Positions 35,096-44,073 of a DNA stretch of 64,000 nucleotides are shown here, in pieces. Source of the stretch: Bacteroidales bacterium (GTDB lineage: Bacteria > Bacteroidota > Bacteroidia > Bacteroidales > UBA1715); the NCBI GenBank assembly GCA_024402335.1, contig JAKSTZ010000003.1, forward strand, positions 83,826-147,825, read 5' to 3'. Positions within the stretch are counted from its first letter, which is position 1. Every line of letters starts with the position of its first letter. The translations under genes and the position numbers were made by a program. A model generated the notes under the pieces. It was not told the origin of the DNA. It did not search any database and worked only from the letters and a program-made list of their open reading frames with translations.

Positions 35096-36760
35096 ATGTG
35101 TGGTATTGTAGGAATTCTAAATATACAGACTAAATCAGAGTCTTTAAGAACAAAGGCTTTGACTATGTCAAGAAAAATTAGACACCGTGGACCAGATTGG
35201 TCGGGTATATATGAAGGTAAATCTGCGATTTTAGCTCACGAGCGTCTTTCAATTGTGGATCCTCAGTCAGGAAGTCAGCCATTGAAGAATCAGGCTCAAA
35301 CTCATATTCTTGCTGTTAATGGAGAAATTTACAATCATAGAGATATTCGTGCTAAACTTGCTGGAAAATATGATTTCCAAACAGGTTCAGACTGTGAAGT
35401 AATTCTTGCTTTGTATCAGGAAAAAGGAATCAACTTCCTTGAAGATCTAAGTGGTATCTTTGGCTTTGCATTGTATGATGCTGAAAAAGATGAATTTTTG
35501 ATTGCTCGTGACCCAATTGGAGTTATACCATTATATATAGGTAAAGATTCTGACGGTACTGTATATGTTGCATCGGAATTAAAAGCTCTTGAAGGTTTCT
35601 GTGAATCATACGAACCATTCTTGCCAGGACATTATTACTGGAGTAAAGAAGGTGAAATGAAACGTTGGTACAAACGTGATTGGGTTGAATACGAAAATGT
35701 TAAGGGGAGTTCTCTTGATGTTGCCGATGTAAAACAATCTCTTGAAGACGCAGTACAACGTCAGTTGATGTCTGATGTGCCTTATGGTGTATTGTTATCA
35801 GGTGGTCTTGATTCATCTGTAATCTCGGCTATTGCAAAGAAATTTGCTTCAAAACGTATTGAGACTGATGGTGCTCAAGATGCTTGGTGGCCACAGTTAC
35901 ACTCGTTCGCCGTAGGTTTGAAAGGTGCTCCTGATTTGATTGCTGCTAAAAAAGTTGCAGATCATATTGGTACAGTTCACCACGAAATCAACTATACAAT
36001 ACAAGAAGGTCTTGATGCTATTAGAGATGTAATTTATTATATTGAAACATACGATGTTACAACTGTTCGTGCATCAACTCCAATGTATTTATTGGCTCGT
36101 GTAATCAAGTCTATGGGTATAAAAATGGTGTTGTCGGGTGAAGGTGCTGATGAAGTTTTCGGTGGCTATTTGTACTTCCATAAGGCTCCGGATGCGAAAT
36201 CTTTCCATGACGAAACTATCCGTAAGTTGAAAAAATTGTACTTGTACGACTGTCTTCGTGCTAACAAATCGTTGATGGCATGGGGTATAGAAGGTCGTGT
36301 ACCATTCTTGGATAAAGAATTCTTGGATGTGGCAATGAATATTGATGCTGAAAAGAAGATGAGCAAAGATGGTAAAATCGAGAAATGGATAGTACGCAAG
36401 GCATTCGAGGATTTGTTGCCGGAAAGCGTTGCGTGGAGACAAAAAGAACAATTCTCAGATGGTGTAGGCTATAGTTGGATCGATACGCTAAAGAAAATTA
36501 CATCTGAAGCAGTTACCGACGAACAAATGGCTCACGCAGCAGAACGATTCCCGATTAACCCACCGATGAATAAAGAGGAATACTATTACCGTTGTATATT
36601 CGAAGAACATTTCCCTTCGGAATCTGCAGCAAAATCAGTTCCTTCAGTTCCTTCTGTAGCATGTAGTACGGCAGAAGCATTGGCTTGGGATGCATCATTC
36701 AAGAATATGAATGACCCATCTGGTAGAGCTGTGAAATCGGTACACGAGAAAAGTTATTAA
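35096..36760 (+). CDS. asnB: Glutamine-hydrolysing asparagine synthetase
   Basis: Makes asparagine from aspartate, glutamine and ATP. The 554-residue protein starts MCGIVGI, so Cys2 becomes the glutaminase nucleophile after Met removal. Further features are RHRGPD, NGEIYNH, and the ATP pyrophosphatase loop SGGLDSS with the later SGEGADEVFGGY. Length and order match AsnB of the E. coli type. It completes the nitrogen cluster; the 74-base gap from gltD contains a terminator, so it may be transcribed separately. Confidence 0.96.
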   Translation: MCGIVGILNIQTKSESLRTKALTMSRKIRHRGPDWSGIYEGKSAILAHERLSIVDPQSGSQPLKNQAQTHILAVNGEIYNHRDIRAKLAGKYDFQTGSDCEVILALYQEKGINFLEDLSGIFGFALYDAEKDEFLIARDPIGVIPLYIGKDSDGTVYVASELKALEGFCESYEPFLPGHYYWSKEGEMKRWYKRDWVEYENVKGSSLDVADVKQSLEDAVQRQLMSDVPYGVLLSGGLDSSVISAIAKKFASKRIETDGAQDAWWPQLHSFAVGLKGAPDLIAAKKVADHIGTVHHEINYTIQEGLDAIRDVIYYIETYDVTTVRASTPMYLLARVIKSMGIKMVLSGEGADEVFGGYLYFHKAPDAKSFHDETIRKLKKLYLYDCLRANKSLMAWGIEGRVPFLDKEFLDVAMNIDAEKKMSKDGKIEKWIVRKAFEDLLPESVAWRQKEQFSDGVGYSWIDTLKKITSEAVTDEQMAHAAERFPINPPMNKEEYYYRCIFEEHFPSESAAKSVPSVPSVACSTAEALAWDASFKNMNDPSGRAVKSVHEKSY

Positions 36761-36794
36761 AAAAGAAAACTGATTAATTTTTTTCATTCGGGGG

Positions 36795-36833
36795 ACGCTG
36801 TATGTTGAGGAATCGCATACGGCGTTTCTTTTT
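36795..36833 (+). terminator. Terminator after asnB
   Basis: The stem of ACGCTGTATG and CATACGGCGT (one T-G pair), with an 11-base loop, is followed by TTTCTTTTT. Confidence 0.7.
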
Positions 36834-36889
36834 GGTATATTCAAAAGTTTTCTTTCTCTATGAATATTTGCATACATAAAAAGTTTAAT

Positions 36890-36897
36890 TATTTTTG
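36890..36897 (+). promoter_or_regulatory. -7 promoter box of the OmpA-family gene
   Basis: TATTTTTG matches TAnnTTTG, 23 bases before the ATG at 36921. Confidence 0.6.
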
Positions 36898-36920
36898 CAC
36901 CGTTTTTAAAGAATAAACTA

Positions 36921-38534
36921 ATGAAACGATTACGATCTATCTTATTGTTAATGCTTGGTTTCTCAGCAGCTTATGCTCAAGAATACCAAAGCCCATGCTC
37001 TTTTAAAGAGCCTGAAACTCAACCAACAAAATTTGATGCATGGTTTTCGGAAGGTTGGGGAATGAATGCCGGTGTTGGCGCTAATTTCTTCTTTGGTGAT
37101 GTACCTAGTAAGTTCTCTGATTGTACAGGAATGGCTACTATCGGTCTTCAAAAAGATTTGACTTCATATTTAACTTTACGTTTGAATGCTGCGTATGGCC
37201 TATTAAAAGGTACAAAAGATGAATATCAAAATGGTGATGCTGCAAATCTTGCATTCAAAACAAAATATAGCGAAGTAAATACAACTTTGAAGTTGAACTT
37301 GTTCGGTTTCTCTGAAAAACTTTCTACTAAGAAAGTTGCTCCTTACATCTATGCTGGTGTAGGTTTGATGAACTTGCGTAGCCGTTTGACTCAAAATGAC
37401 AATATTCAATCTTCTTTTGGCTATAAAGGTTATAAAGCAACAGCTCCAACTCACGAATTGGAATTTCCATTCGGTTTAGGTGCAGATTTCAAAGTAAACC
37501 AAGCATTGTCTTTCTATGTTGATGCAAGAATGACTCCTGTAAAATCTGATAAAGTTGATGCTTGTGTGTCTAACTACAATGATAAATTATTGGCTGATAT
37601 GTTCAGCACAGTATCTGTAGGTTTTGCATACAAATTTGGTTACCGCGACTGCGATAGAGATGGTGTTGTAAACAGATTAGACAAATGTCCAGAAACTCCA
37701 TACGGTGTAACTGTTGATGCTAATGGTTGCCCACTTGATAGCGATGGTGATGGTATTCCTGATTTCGAAGATCAATGTCCAAACGAAGCTGGTTTAGCTG
37801 AATTCAACGGTTGCCCAGATACTGATGGCGATGGTATTCCTGATAAAGACGATAAATGTCCAAAAGAAGCAGGTTTAGCTCAATTCAATGGTTGTCCTGA
37901 TACAGATGGTGATGGTATTCCAGATCCAGAAGATACTTGTCCTGAAGTTGCAGGTTTAGCTCAATTCAATGGTTGTCCTGATACAGATGGTGACGGTATC
38001 CAAGATTCTGAAGATGCTTGTCCTGAAGTTGCAGGTTTAGCAAAATACAATGGTTGTCCTGATACAGATGGTGATGGTATTCCTGATAACGAAGATGCTT
38101 GTCCTGAAGTAGCTGGTCAAAAAGCAAACAATGGTTGTCCTGCTGTTAAGAAAGAAGTCTTGAGAGTATTCGAAAAAGCCTTGACTGGTATCCAATTCGA
38201 AACAGGTAAGGATGTAATCAAGAAACAATCATTCCCTATCCTTGACCAAGTTGTTAAGGCAATGAAGGAAAATCCTGAATATAACTTGGAAATCAACGGT
38301 CACACAGATAATGTTGGTGATCCAGCTAAGAACCAAGTTCTTTCGGAAAAACGTGCCGCTTCTGTTCGTAAATACTTAACAGATAAGGGTGTTGAAAGTT
38401 CACGTATGGTTTCTCACGGTTATGGTGATACTCAACCAGTAGCAGACAACTCAACTGCTGCAGGAAGAACTAAGAACCGTCGTGTAGAATTCAAGGTAAA
38501 CTTCTCAAAAATTGAAATCGTAGAAGAAAAATAG
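36921..38534 (+). CDS. OmpA-family outer-membrane protein with TSP3 calcium repeats
   Basis: Outer-membrane protein tethered to peptidoglycan. Of 537 residues, 1-20 form a signal peptide ending SAAYAQ. About 35-240 form an eight-stranded barrel ending SVGFAYKFGYRD. About 242-410 carry thrombospondin type 3 repeats (consensus DTDGDGIPD...CP) that bind calcium. The C-terminal 110 residues form the OmpA domain with NGHTDNVGDPAKNQVLSEKRA and a closing NRRVEFKV. Codon use suggests high expression. The repeats are exact 81-base units in DNA. Confidence 0.95.
   Translation: MKRLRSILLLMLGFSAAYAQEYQSPCSFKEPETQPTKFDAWFSEGWGMNAGVGANFFFGDVPSKFSDCTGMATIGLQKDLTSYLTLRLNAAYGLLKGTKDEYQNGDAANLAFKTKYSEVNTTLKLNLFGFSEKLSTKKVAPYIYAGVGLMNLRSRLTQNDNIQSSFGYKGYKATAPTHELEFPFGLGADFKVNQALSFYVDARMTPVKSDKVDACVSNYNDKLLADMFSTVSVGFAYKFGYRDCDRDGVVNRLDKCPETPYGVTVDANGCPLDSDGDGIPDFEDQCPNEAGLAEFNGCPDTDGDGIPDKDDKCPKEAGLAQFNGCPDTDGDGIPDPEDTCPEVAGLAQFNGCPDTDGDGIQDSEDACPEVAGLAKYNGCPDTDGDGIPDNEDACPEVAGQKANNGCPAVKKEVLRVFEKALTGIQFETGKDVIKKQSFPILDQVVKAMKENPEYNLEINGHTDNVGDPAKNQVLSEKRAASVRKYLTDKGVESSRMVSHGYGDTQPVADNSTAAGRTKNRRVEFKVNFSKIEIVEEK
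37728..38140 (+). repeat. 81-bp tandem repeats within the OmpA-family gene
   Basis: GGTTG(C/T)CC recurs at 37809, 37890, 37971, 38052 and 38133, exactly 81 bases apart. Each unit encodes 27 residues with the DTDGDGI calcium motif; some adjacent units are nearly identical in DNA. Confidence 0.9.
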
Positions 38535-38556
38535 TTCTTCATATCGATAAAAAAGA

Positions 38557-38588
38557 AAAGGGCTGCAGGTTGCTGTAGCCCTTTTTTA
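38557..38588 (+). terminator. Terminator after the OmpA-family gene
   Basis: GGGCTGCAG and CTGTAGCCC (one G-T pair) form a stem with a 3- to 4-base loop, followed by six T. It ends just before MITE-like copy 2. Confidence 0.85.
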
Positions 38589-38593
38589 TTGGA

Positions 38594-38976
38594 AATAATA
38601 TACAAGTTGGCAGGAAATATAGTAGAATGATGTTCTCATACTTTTCTTTCAGCAGCGAAAGAAAAGTATGCAAAAGAACGCCGTCGACCCACGCCTTCGC
38701 TAAAAAACGACTGCATTCCGCTAAAGGATTTGGAATGCCGCGTGGTTAGATTTCCCAAAGGCTTTGCCGGAGGCATCAAATCCTTTTTAACGCTTCATTT
38801 CGTCGTTTTTCTTAACGCTCATTCGTGAAGTCGAAAGAGCCTATCTTCAAATGCTTTTTATATGCGACAGACATAACTTTTATTTTCAAAAAAACATCTA
38901 TGTAAGAACAAGAACATACATCAAAAATCTTACGTAGAGACGTGTAACAAGGTCTACTGCCAACTTGTATATCATT
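38594..38976. mobile_element. MITE-like element, copy 2 (383 bp)
   Basis: Same element as 1471-1853. The 20-base terminal inverted repeats (38594-38613 and 38957-38976) differ at a single position, so this copy is better preserved at the ends. The perfect 14-bp hairpin CATACTTTTCTTTC/GAAAGAAAAGTATG lies at 38637-38670. It contains no coding capacity for a transposase. It lies between the terminator of the OmpA-family gene and a frame that lacks an ATG. Confidence 0.78.
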
Positions 38977-38987
38977 CCTATATTTTT

Positions 38988-39377
38988 TTGATTAAAGTAC
39001 ATAATACCGAAAATCTTACTCAAATTACATTTATTATAGATAAAATTACATATCTTAGACCAAGAATAAAATATTATGAAATAAAAAAAGAGTCCGTTGT
39101 GTTAGTTTATGCAGAAATTTCTATAGAAGTTGGAAACAATAGTGGAGCGGGAACTTGTACGGTACGTGCTCAAACTGATTTAGAGGTATTACGTAATTAT
39201 GTACAAAATGCAACAATACAACCTGCTTATGATAGAGGATATACAACGACCATTCAAACCAATTGTGGTGAAACAACCTATACGTTTAACAGTTGTTTCC
39301 TTGACAATGCCGATATTGATAGATTGGCAGAACTGATATTGGAGCAAACAAATTGTCAAAACAACCAAAATAATTAG
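38988..39377 (+). CDS. Unknown protein, possibly 5'-truncated
   Basis: The frame opens at a TTG only 11 bases after the MITE-like element and contains no ATG anywhere near its start. The 129 residues are soluble, with IEVGNNSGAGTCTVRAQTDLEVLRNYV in the middle and an Asn/Gln-rich end; I recognise no family. It ends 5 bases before the type IX cargo gene, as a partner gene would. Insertion of the element may have removed its promoter and N-terminus. Confidence 0.5.
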   Translation: MIKVHNTENLTQITFIIDKITYLRPRIKYYEIKKESVVLVYAEISIEVGNNSGAGTCTVRAQTDLEVLRNYVQNATIQPAYDRGYTTTIQTNCGETTYTFNSCFLDNADIDRLAELILEQTNCQNNQNN

Positions 39378-39382
39378 AAGCC

Positions 39383-41749
39383 ATGAAGAAGATTATCGTG
39401 TTATTCTATGCGACAATTGTGTCGTGCTTGCTGTACTCACAATCGTTTGACTATGAATGGAGAGAAATAACAAGCAAGTATGCAAGATTAGAAATAGAGA
39501 AGAAAGCATATACAAAGAATGGTAGAGTTGTTGTTTTGACAACTGAAGGGTGGTTGGCAGAAACAATTGATTCAGGAAAAACATGGAATGCAACATACGA
39601 TGTGATGAATTTAAATGAAAATATATATACAAGAGTGGCTGAATACAGCAGTGAGTCAGTTATATTAAGTTTTTCACCTGATTCGCTTCATGGATTTTTG
39701 AATGCCATATACGTCAAAGATAATGTTCCCTATAATATACATCTTTTTAGTACTGATGGCGGACATACTTGGGAGCCTTCCCAAACGGTTATTGATAATA
39801 AAAATAAAATATTAAAAACTGTATGGAGAGATGATGAAACTATGTTTGCTGGTGTATTTAATTCTGACTTCAAAGAATTATATTTATATAAAAGTATTGA
39901 CGCAGGAAATCATTGGGAGAAAATAACAGATAACTTATTGTTTCATACGCTGGATTATGATACTCCTGAAGTTTATATGGCATTTGTCAATGAACAATTA
40001 GGCTATATATTCACGTGGGGAGGATATTATGTTACGACTGATGGTGGAAATTCATGGATACGCAATACATTGGAGATTATACCGAAATATCTTTTCCAGT
40101 TTAATAATGGACAAATACTTTTGACCGTTTATAGTTCAGTAGAAAAGACGATAAGTGGTTGTAAAATAATTAATTTCCCTAATACATCAGACAACTCATT
40201 CAATACTCCAGTTTTTTTATATGACTTAGGAAATGGAAGTGTTAAAGGATTTCTATCGGGAAGTGGTATGGGAGAATTTATTATATCTACAGATAGTTTA
40301 TTAACATGGGAATATTCACAAGATGCATTTTTAATACCACCATCTGATATAGACAATAAAATGTCTGAATATATCTATTGGGGGAATATGCAATGCAGTG
40401 CATTATACGTTAAATCATCACAAGATTTGTACATAATAGGGAAACAAAATGGTCGTTTGTTTCGTTCATCAGATGGTGGAGAAACGTGGTCGTATAAAGA
40501 TTTCAATACAACATTATACACAATGCAGTTTTTCCAAAATGATGTTATTTATATGTCCAGTTCTGACAGTTTGTTCATCTCTCGTGATGGAGGAGATACG
40601 TGGACTGGAAAATATCAGTATTGGTCGGGGGCAATAGGTAACAAACGTATGCAATTTTTCTCGGAAAAATTTGGTTACATTTATGATGACTATAGACTTT
40701 TCCAGACACATGATGGTGGAGATTCATGGAAAGAAATAGAAATTATAGGAGATGAATTTTGGGATTATGGTGGCACTTTGAATGGGTGTTTTGCAAACGA
40801 GCGTTCGGGTTTATTTCGAAGTGAAAATTCCAAAATAATAATGGCTGCAAACATTGACTCAGAAAAAAACACTGTAGATTTTTCTGTGGTAACGAGTACT
40901 GATATAAAAGGAACAAAACCAATAATTAACATAACATGTCATAATTACCAATGGATATTAACGGATTCTTGGTCTGGTTATATTTATACGTGCGACACGA
41001 ACTATTCCCTAAAAATAGTGGCAGAACCAGAGAATTATCATAGAACAAACCCATATAATACTTTGTTGAATTATGGAGATGGTTTATTTCTTCTAACTGA
41101 ATTATCCGAACGTACAGAAAACAATACTGCATATGCAAGTTTTGATAATGGGAATACGTGGCAGACAGTCTCTTTTATAAGCCCAATGGTAAATATAATT
41201 GAAAAATCTGATAATCCCAATGTGTTGTATGCTTGTTCTAGTACAAGAAACTTTCGAATATATAAAGGTGTTCACAAAGTACGTACTTCAGATTCATCTT
41301 TTGAAAAACAAGAAAACGGCACAATTCAATGCTCCATAAGCAATGCAGAAAATCAAACCTATACTGCAAAGGTTTTAGTAGAACAAGTAAATGGTATTTC
41401 TATCGTGGTAAATGAGAACATAGAAATAAAATCGGGAGAAGCATTTGTAATTACATTGCCACAAAATATAATTGCAAACTATGTTATAAAAGTAATCCCA
41501 GAGGACGAAGATGTTTATGAAATGGTGCAGAGCCAAGAGTTTATAGTACATGGTGGCAGTAGTGCCATAGAAGCTATGTCTTCTGATAACATGGAAATTC
41601 GTGTAGAAAACAGAATAATACGATGCAATTGCGAGAATTATGTTATTTACAATGTAACTGGGCAAAAAATGCAAAACAACATATCGTTGCCAACAGGAAC
41701 ATATTCTGTGCAATGCGGAACACAAATAGAAAAAGTTGTGGTGAAATAA
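39383..41749 (+). CDS. Secreted Asp-box beta-propeller protein with type IX sorting tail
   Basis: A 788-residue exported protein. A signal peptide (about 1-19, ending LLYSQS) is followed by eight Asp-box motifs of the form S/T-x-D-x-G-x-T/S-W (for example STDGGHTW, SSDGGETW, SRDGGDTW), which mark the blades of a sialidase/Ycf48-like propeller. The last 60 residues, with VIYNVTGQKM, LPTGTYSV and a final KVVVK, match the type A C-terminal sorting domain (Por_Secre_tail), directing it through the outer membrane by the type IX system. The sialidase Arg triad and FRIP motif are not obvious, so a binding role is as likely as hydrolysis. Confidence 0.82.
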   Translation: MKKIIVLFYATIVSCLLYSQSFDYEWREITSKYARLEIEKKAYTKNGRVVVLTTEGWLAETIDSGKTWNATYDVMNLNENIYTRVAEYSSESVILSFSPDSLHGFLNAIYVKDNVPYNIHLFSTDGGHTWEPSQTVIDNKNKILKTVWRDDETMFAGVFNSDFKELYLYKSIDAGNHWEKITDNLLFHTLDYDTPEVYMAFVNEQLGYIFTWGGYYVTTDGGNSWIRNTLEIIPKYLFQFNNGQILLTVYSSVEKTISGCKIINFPNTSDNSFNTPVFLYDLGNGSVKGFLSGSGMGEFIISTDSLLTWEYSQDAFLIPPSDIDNKMSEYIYWGNMQCSALYVKSSQDLYIIGKQNGRLFRSSDGGETWSYKDFNTTLYTMQFFQNDVIYMSSSDSLFISRDGGDTWTGKYQYWSGAIGNKRMQFFSEKFGYIYDDYRLFQTHDGGDSWKEIEIIGDEFWDYGGTLNGCFANERSGLFRSENSKIIMAANIDSEKNTVDFSVVTSTDIKGTKPIINITCHNYQWILTDSWSGYIYTCDTNYSLKIVAEPENYHRTNPYNTLLNYGDGLFLLTELSERTENNTAYASFDNGNTWQTVSFISPMVNIIEKSDNPNVLYACSSTRNFRIYKGVHKVRTSDSSFEKQENGTIQCSISNAENQTYTAKVLVEQVNGISIVVNENIEIKSGEAFVITLPQNIIANYVIKVIPEDEDVYEMVQSQEFIVHGGSSAIEAMSSDNMEIRVENRIIRCNCENYVIYNVTGQKMQNNISLPTGTYSVQCGTQIEKVVVK

Positions 41750-41785
41750 CTTTTAATTATCAATTGTCCATTATCAATTATCATT

Positions 41786-41793
41786 TATTTTTG
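41786..41793 (+). promoter_or_regulatory. -7 promoter box ahead of clpP
   Basis: TATTTTTG matches TAnnTTTG, leaving a leader of about 80 bases before the ATG at 41876. Confidence 0.45.
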
Positions 41794-41875
41794 CAAAAAA
41801 AGAAACAATTCTGTCTATGGTGCTTGACAAATTAGTTGGAATAGGTATTATTAGTCAGAATAAATACAAAACAAT

Positions 41876-42544
41876 ATGAATAAAGATTTTAGAAATTTTG
41901 CGACCAAACATCTTGGTATTAACGGATTGGCTTTAGATCAATATGTGTCAGCCATGGAAGGTAGTTACATTTCTCCGACTATTATAGAAGAACGTCAGTT
42001 GAATGTGGCAACTATGGATATATTCTCTCGTTTGATGATGGATAGAATCATTTTCCTTGGTTCTCCAATCGACGATTATGTAGCAAATATCGTCCAAGGC
42101 CAATTGTTGTATTTGGAATCTGCAGATTCAAGTAAGGATATTCAAATATATTTGAACTCTCCTGGTGGATCGGTTTCTGCTGGTTTAGGTATCTACGATA
42201 CTATGCAATATATCAATGCTGATGTTGCAACTATCTGTACTGGTATGGCGGCTTCTATGGCTGCTGTTCTTCTTGCAGGTGGTGCACAAGGAAAACGTAT
42301 GGCATTGACTCATTCTCGTGTGATGATACATCAACCTCTTGGTGGAGCACAAGGTCAGGCTTCTGATATGGAAATCACCGTTCGTGAAATTCAAAAATTG
42401 AAGAAAGAATTGTATGATATTCTTGCATTCCATACTGGACATCCTTACGAAAAAATCTTAGCTGATTCTGATCGTGATTACTGGATGACTGCTGCAGAAG
42501 CAAAAGAATATGGTATGATAGATACAATAATGGTAAAAAAATAA
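41876..42544 (+). CDS. clpP: ATP-dependent Clp protease proteolytic subunit
   Basis: Serine protease subunit that forms the degradation chamber with ClpX or ClpC. The 222-residue protein shows DRIIFLGSPIDD, the YLNSPGGSVSAG oxyanion region, the catalytic Ser in GMAASMAAVLLAGG, the catalytic His in RVMIHQPLGG, and a C-terminal Asp region DRDYWMTAAEAKEYGMID. The usual neighbours tig and clpX are not in the window. A terminator hairpin follows. Confidence 0.96.
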   Translation: MNKDFRNFATKHLGINGLALDQYVSAMEGSYISPTIIEERQLNVATMDIFSRLMMDRIIFLGSPIDDYVANIVQGQLLYLESADSSKDIQIYLNSPGGSVSAGLGIYDTMQYINADVATICTGMAASMAAVLLAGGAQGKRMALTHSRVMIHQPLGGAQGQASDMEITVREIQKLKKELYDILAFHTGHPYEKILADSDRDYWMTAAEAKEYGMIDTIMVKK

Positions 42545-42548
42545 AATA

Positions 42549-42572
42549 GAGAACGGCGTATGCCGTTCTTTC
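42549..42572 (+). terminator. Terminator after clpP
   Basis: The perfect 8-bp stem AGAACGGC/GCCGTTCT with loop GTAT is followed by TTCTC, a weak T-tract. Confidence 0.65.
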
Positions 42573-42579
42573 TCATTCT

Positions 42580-42828
42580 ATGTTACAATTATTTTTGATA
42601 GTATTATTTATTGTTGCGCTTTGCTTTATAGGCTTGGCTGTAAATATTTTGTTCTTTAACAAGCCTTTCCCAGATACGGAAGTAGGCCATAATAAGGAAA
42701 TGCGTAAGCGTGGCATTAAATGTGCAAAAGGCGAGGAATTACGTATTTATCGTTCACAACAACGTAAAAAACGTGTTTTCCAATCTGCTACATTAGATCT
42801 TGAACGATTGCAGTCCGATGAGCATTGA
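42580..42828 (+). CDS. Small single-span membrane protein
   Basis: An 82-residue protein with one N-terminal membrane helix (about 2-25) and a basic cytoplasmic tail. The NKEMRKRGIKCA segment is typical of a conserved short Bacteroidota membrane protein of unknown role, where the Cys is invariant as far as I recall. It overlaps the MFS gene by 11 bases, so the two are probably co-translated. Confidence 0.65.
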   Translation: MLQLFLIVLFIVALCFIGLAVNILFFNKPFPDTEVGHNKEMRKRGIKCAKGEELRIYRSQQRKKRVFQSATLDLERLQSDEH

Positions 42829-44014
42829 TGGTAATATACCAAAACTGTACATTATTCGTTGTGCAAAGTGGTTCATGTTGTACATGCCTATTATAGGCTT
42901 GTTTTACGATGCAAATGGACTTTCTTCTACGGAAATATTTTTAGTGCAGGCTGCATATTCGTTTGCAAGTGCTTTATTTGCAATTCCGTCAGGTTATTTT
43001 GCCGATGTTATAGGCAGAAAAAAGACCTTGGTGATAGGAACAGTGTTTGCCGCATCAGGTTTTCTTATTTATGCAACCATACATTCGTTTTGGGCATTCT
43101 TTATTGCTGAAGCAATTATGGGTATAGGAAACAGTTGTATTTCCGGAACAGATTCTGCCATGTTGTATGATTCTTTACAACAGTCACAAAATCAAAGCAA
43201 ATATCTAAAATATGAAGGCCGGGTTACGTCGTTAGGCTGTCTTGCAGAAACGACGGCGGCTTTGTTCGGAGGTTCTGTTGCAGCATTGATTTCTAACAAT
43301 ACGGTTTTCTGGTTGCAGGCATGTATAGCAGCTACGGCAATACCGGCAGCTTTGTTATTGGTTGAGCCTTCTCGGGGAAAATTACTTCATAAGACGTTTA
43401 AACAAGTGTTTGATATAGGTTTCTATGCTTTGTTTAAACATAAAGGACTTAGTAGAACTACGGTTATGTCGTCGGTTACAGGCATCGCAACTCTTACCAT
43501 GGCTTGGACCATTCAAACATTTTTTGTGGAAAAAGAATTTACTGAAATTCAGACAACTATAGTTTGGGTTCTTTTGAATTTAACTGTGGCGTTGTCGTCG
43601 ATGTTTTCCGATACGTTGGAAACAAAATTTGGTGTAAAGCCAATGATAGTAATGATGGTGCTTTTCATTCCGTTTGGTTATTTGGCATTTAGTTTCTCTA
43701 ATGTATTGATATCTTTATTCTTTGCATTTGTGTTTTATTTTGTCCGTGGCTATGCAACACCAATATTGAAAGAATTGATTCAAAACTATTGTGATTCGGA
43801 AATCAGAGCAACAGTGCTTTCTGTGCGCGATTTGTTGATACGTCTTGGATTTTCTGTAGTCGGACCATTTATAGGCTATTTGTCGGATACTTACTCGTTC
43901 TCGTTTGCGGTAATATCTGCGGGAATACTGTTCTTGGTAACGTCGTTAGTAGGCTATTTGTCGTATCTGCAATTACGAAAATACGAAAAGCAACACGGTT
44001 TGGATAGTTTATAG
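42818..44014 (+). CDS. Major facilitator superfamily transporter
   Basis: Polytopic inner-membrane carrier of 398 residues with about twelve hydrophobic segments. The loop between helices 2 and 3 has the MFS motif A form GYFADVIGRKKTL, typical of drug/proton antiporter-like families. The ATG at 42818 is used instead of a TTG at 42800; a Met further in (LYMPIIGL) is also possible. The substrate is not predictable. Confidence 0.85.
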   Translation: MSIDGNIPKLYIIRCAKWFMLYMPIIGLFYDANGLSSTEIFLVQAAYSFASALFAIPSGYFADVIGRKKTLVIGTVFAASGFLIYATIHSFWAFFIAEAIMGIGNSCISGTDSAMLYDSLQQSQNQSKYLKYEGRVTSLGCLAETTAALFGGSVAALISNNTVFWLQACIAATAIPAALLLVEPSRGKLLHKTFKQVFDIGFYALFKHKGLSRTTVMSSVTGIATLTMAWTIQTFFVEKEFTEIQTTIVWVLLNLTVALSSMFSDTLETKFGVKPMIVMMVLFIPFGYLAFSFSNVLISLFFAFVFYFVRGYATPILKELIQNYCDSEIRATVLSVRDLLIRLGFSVVGPFIGYLSDTYSFSFAVISAGILFLVTSLVGYLSYLQLRKYEKQHGLDSL

Positions 44015-44045
44015 AATTTGAAGAACAATAATTCAAAGAATCTTT

Positions 44046-44053
44046 TATTTTTG
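44046..44053 (+). promoter_or_regulatory. -7 promoter box of the DUF1573 gene
   Basis: TATTTTTG matches TAnnTTTG, 20 bases before the ATG at 44074. Confidence 0.55.
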
Positions 44054-44073
44054 TGTGTCAATAACATAAAACA

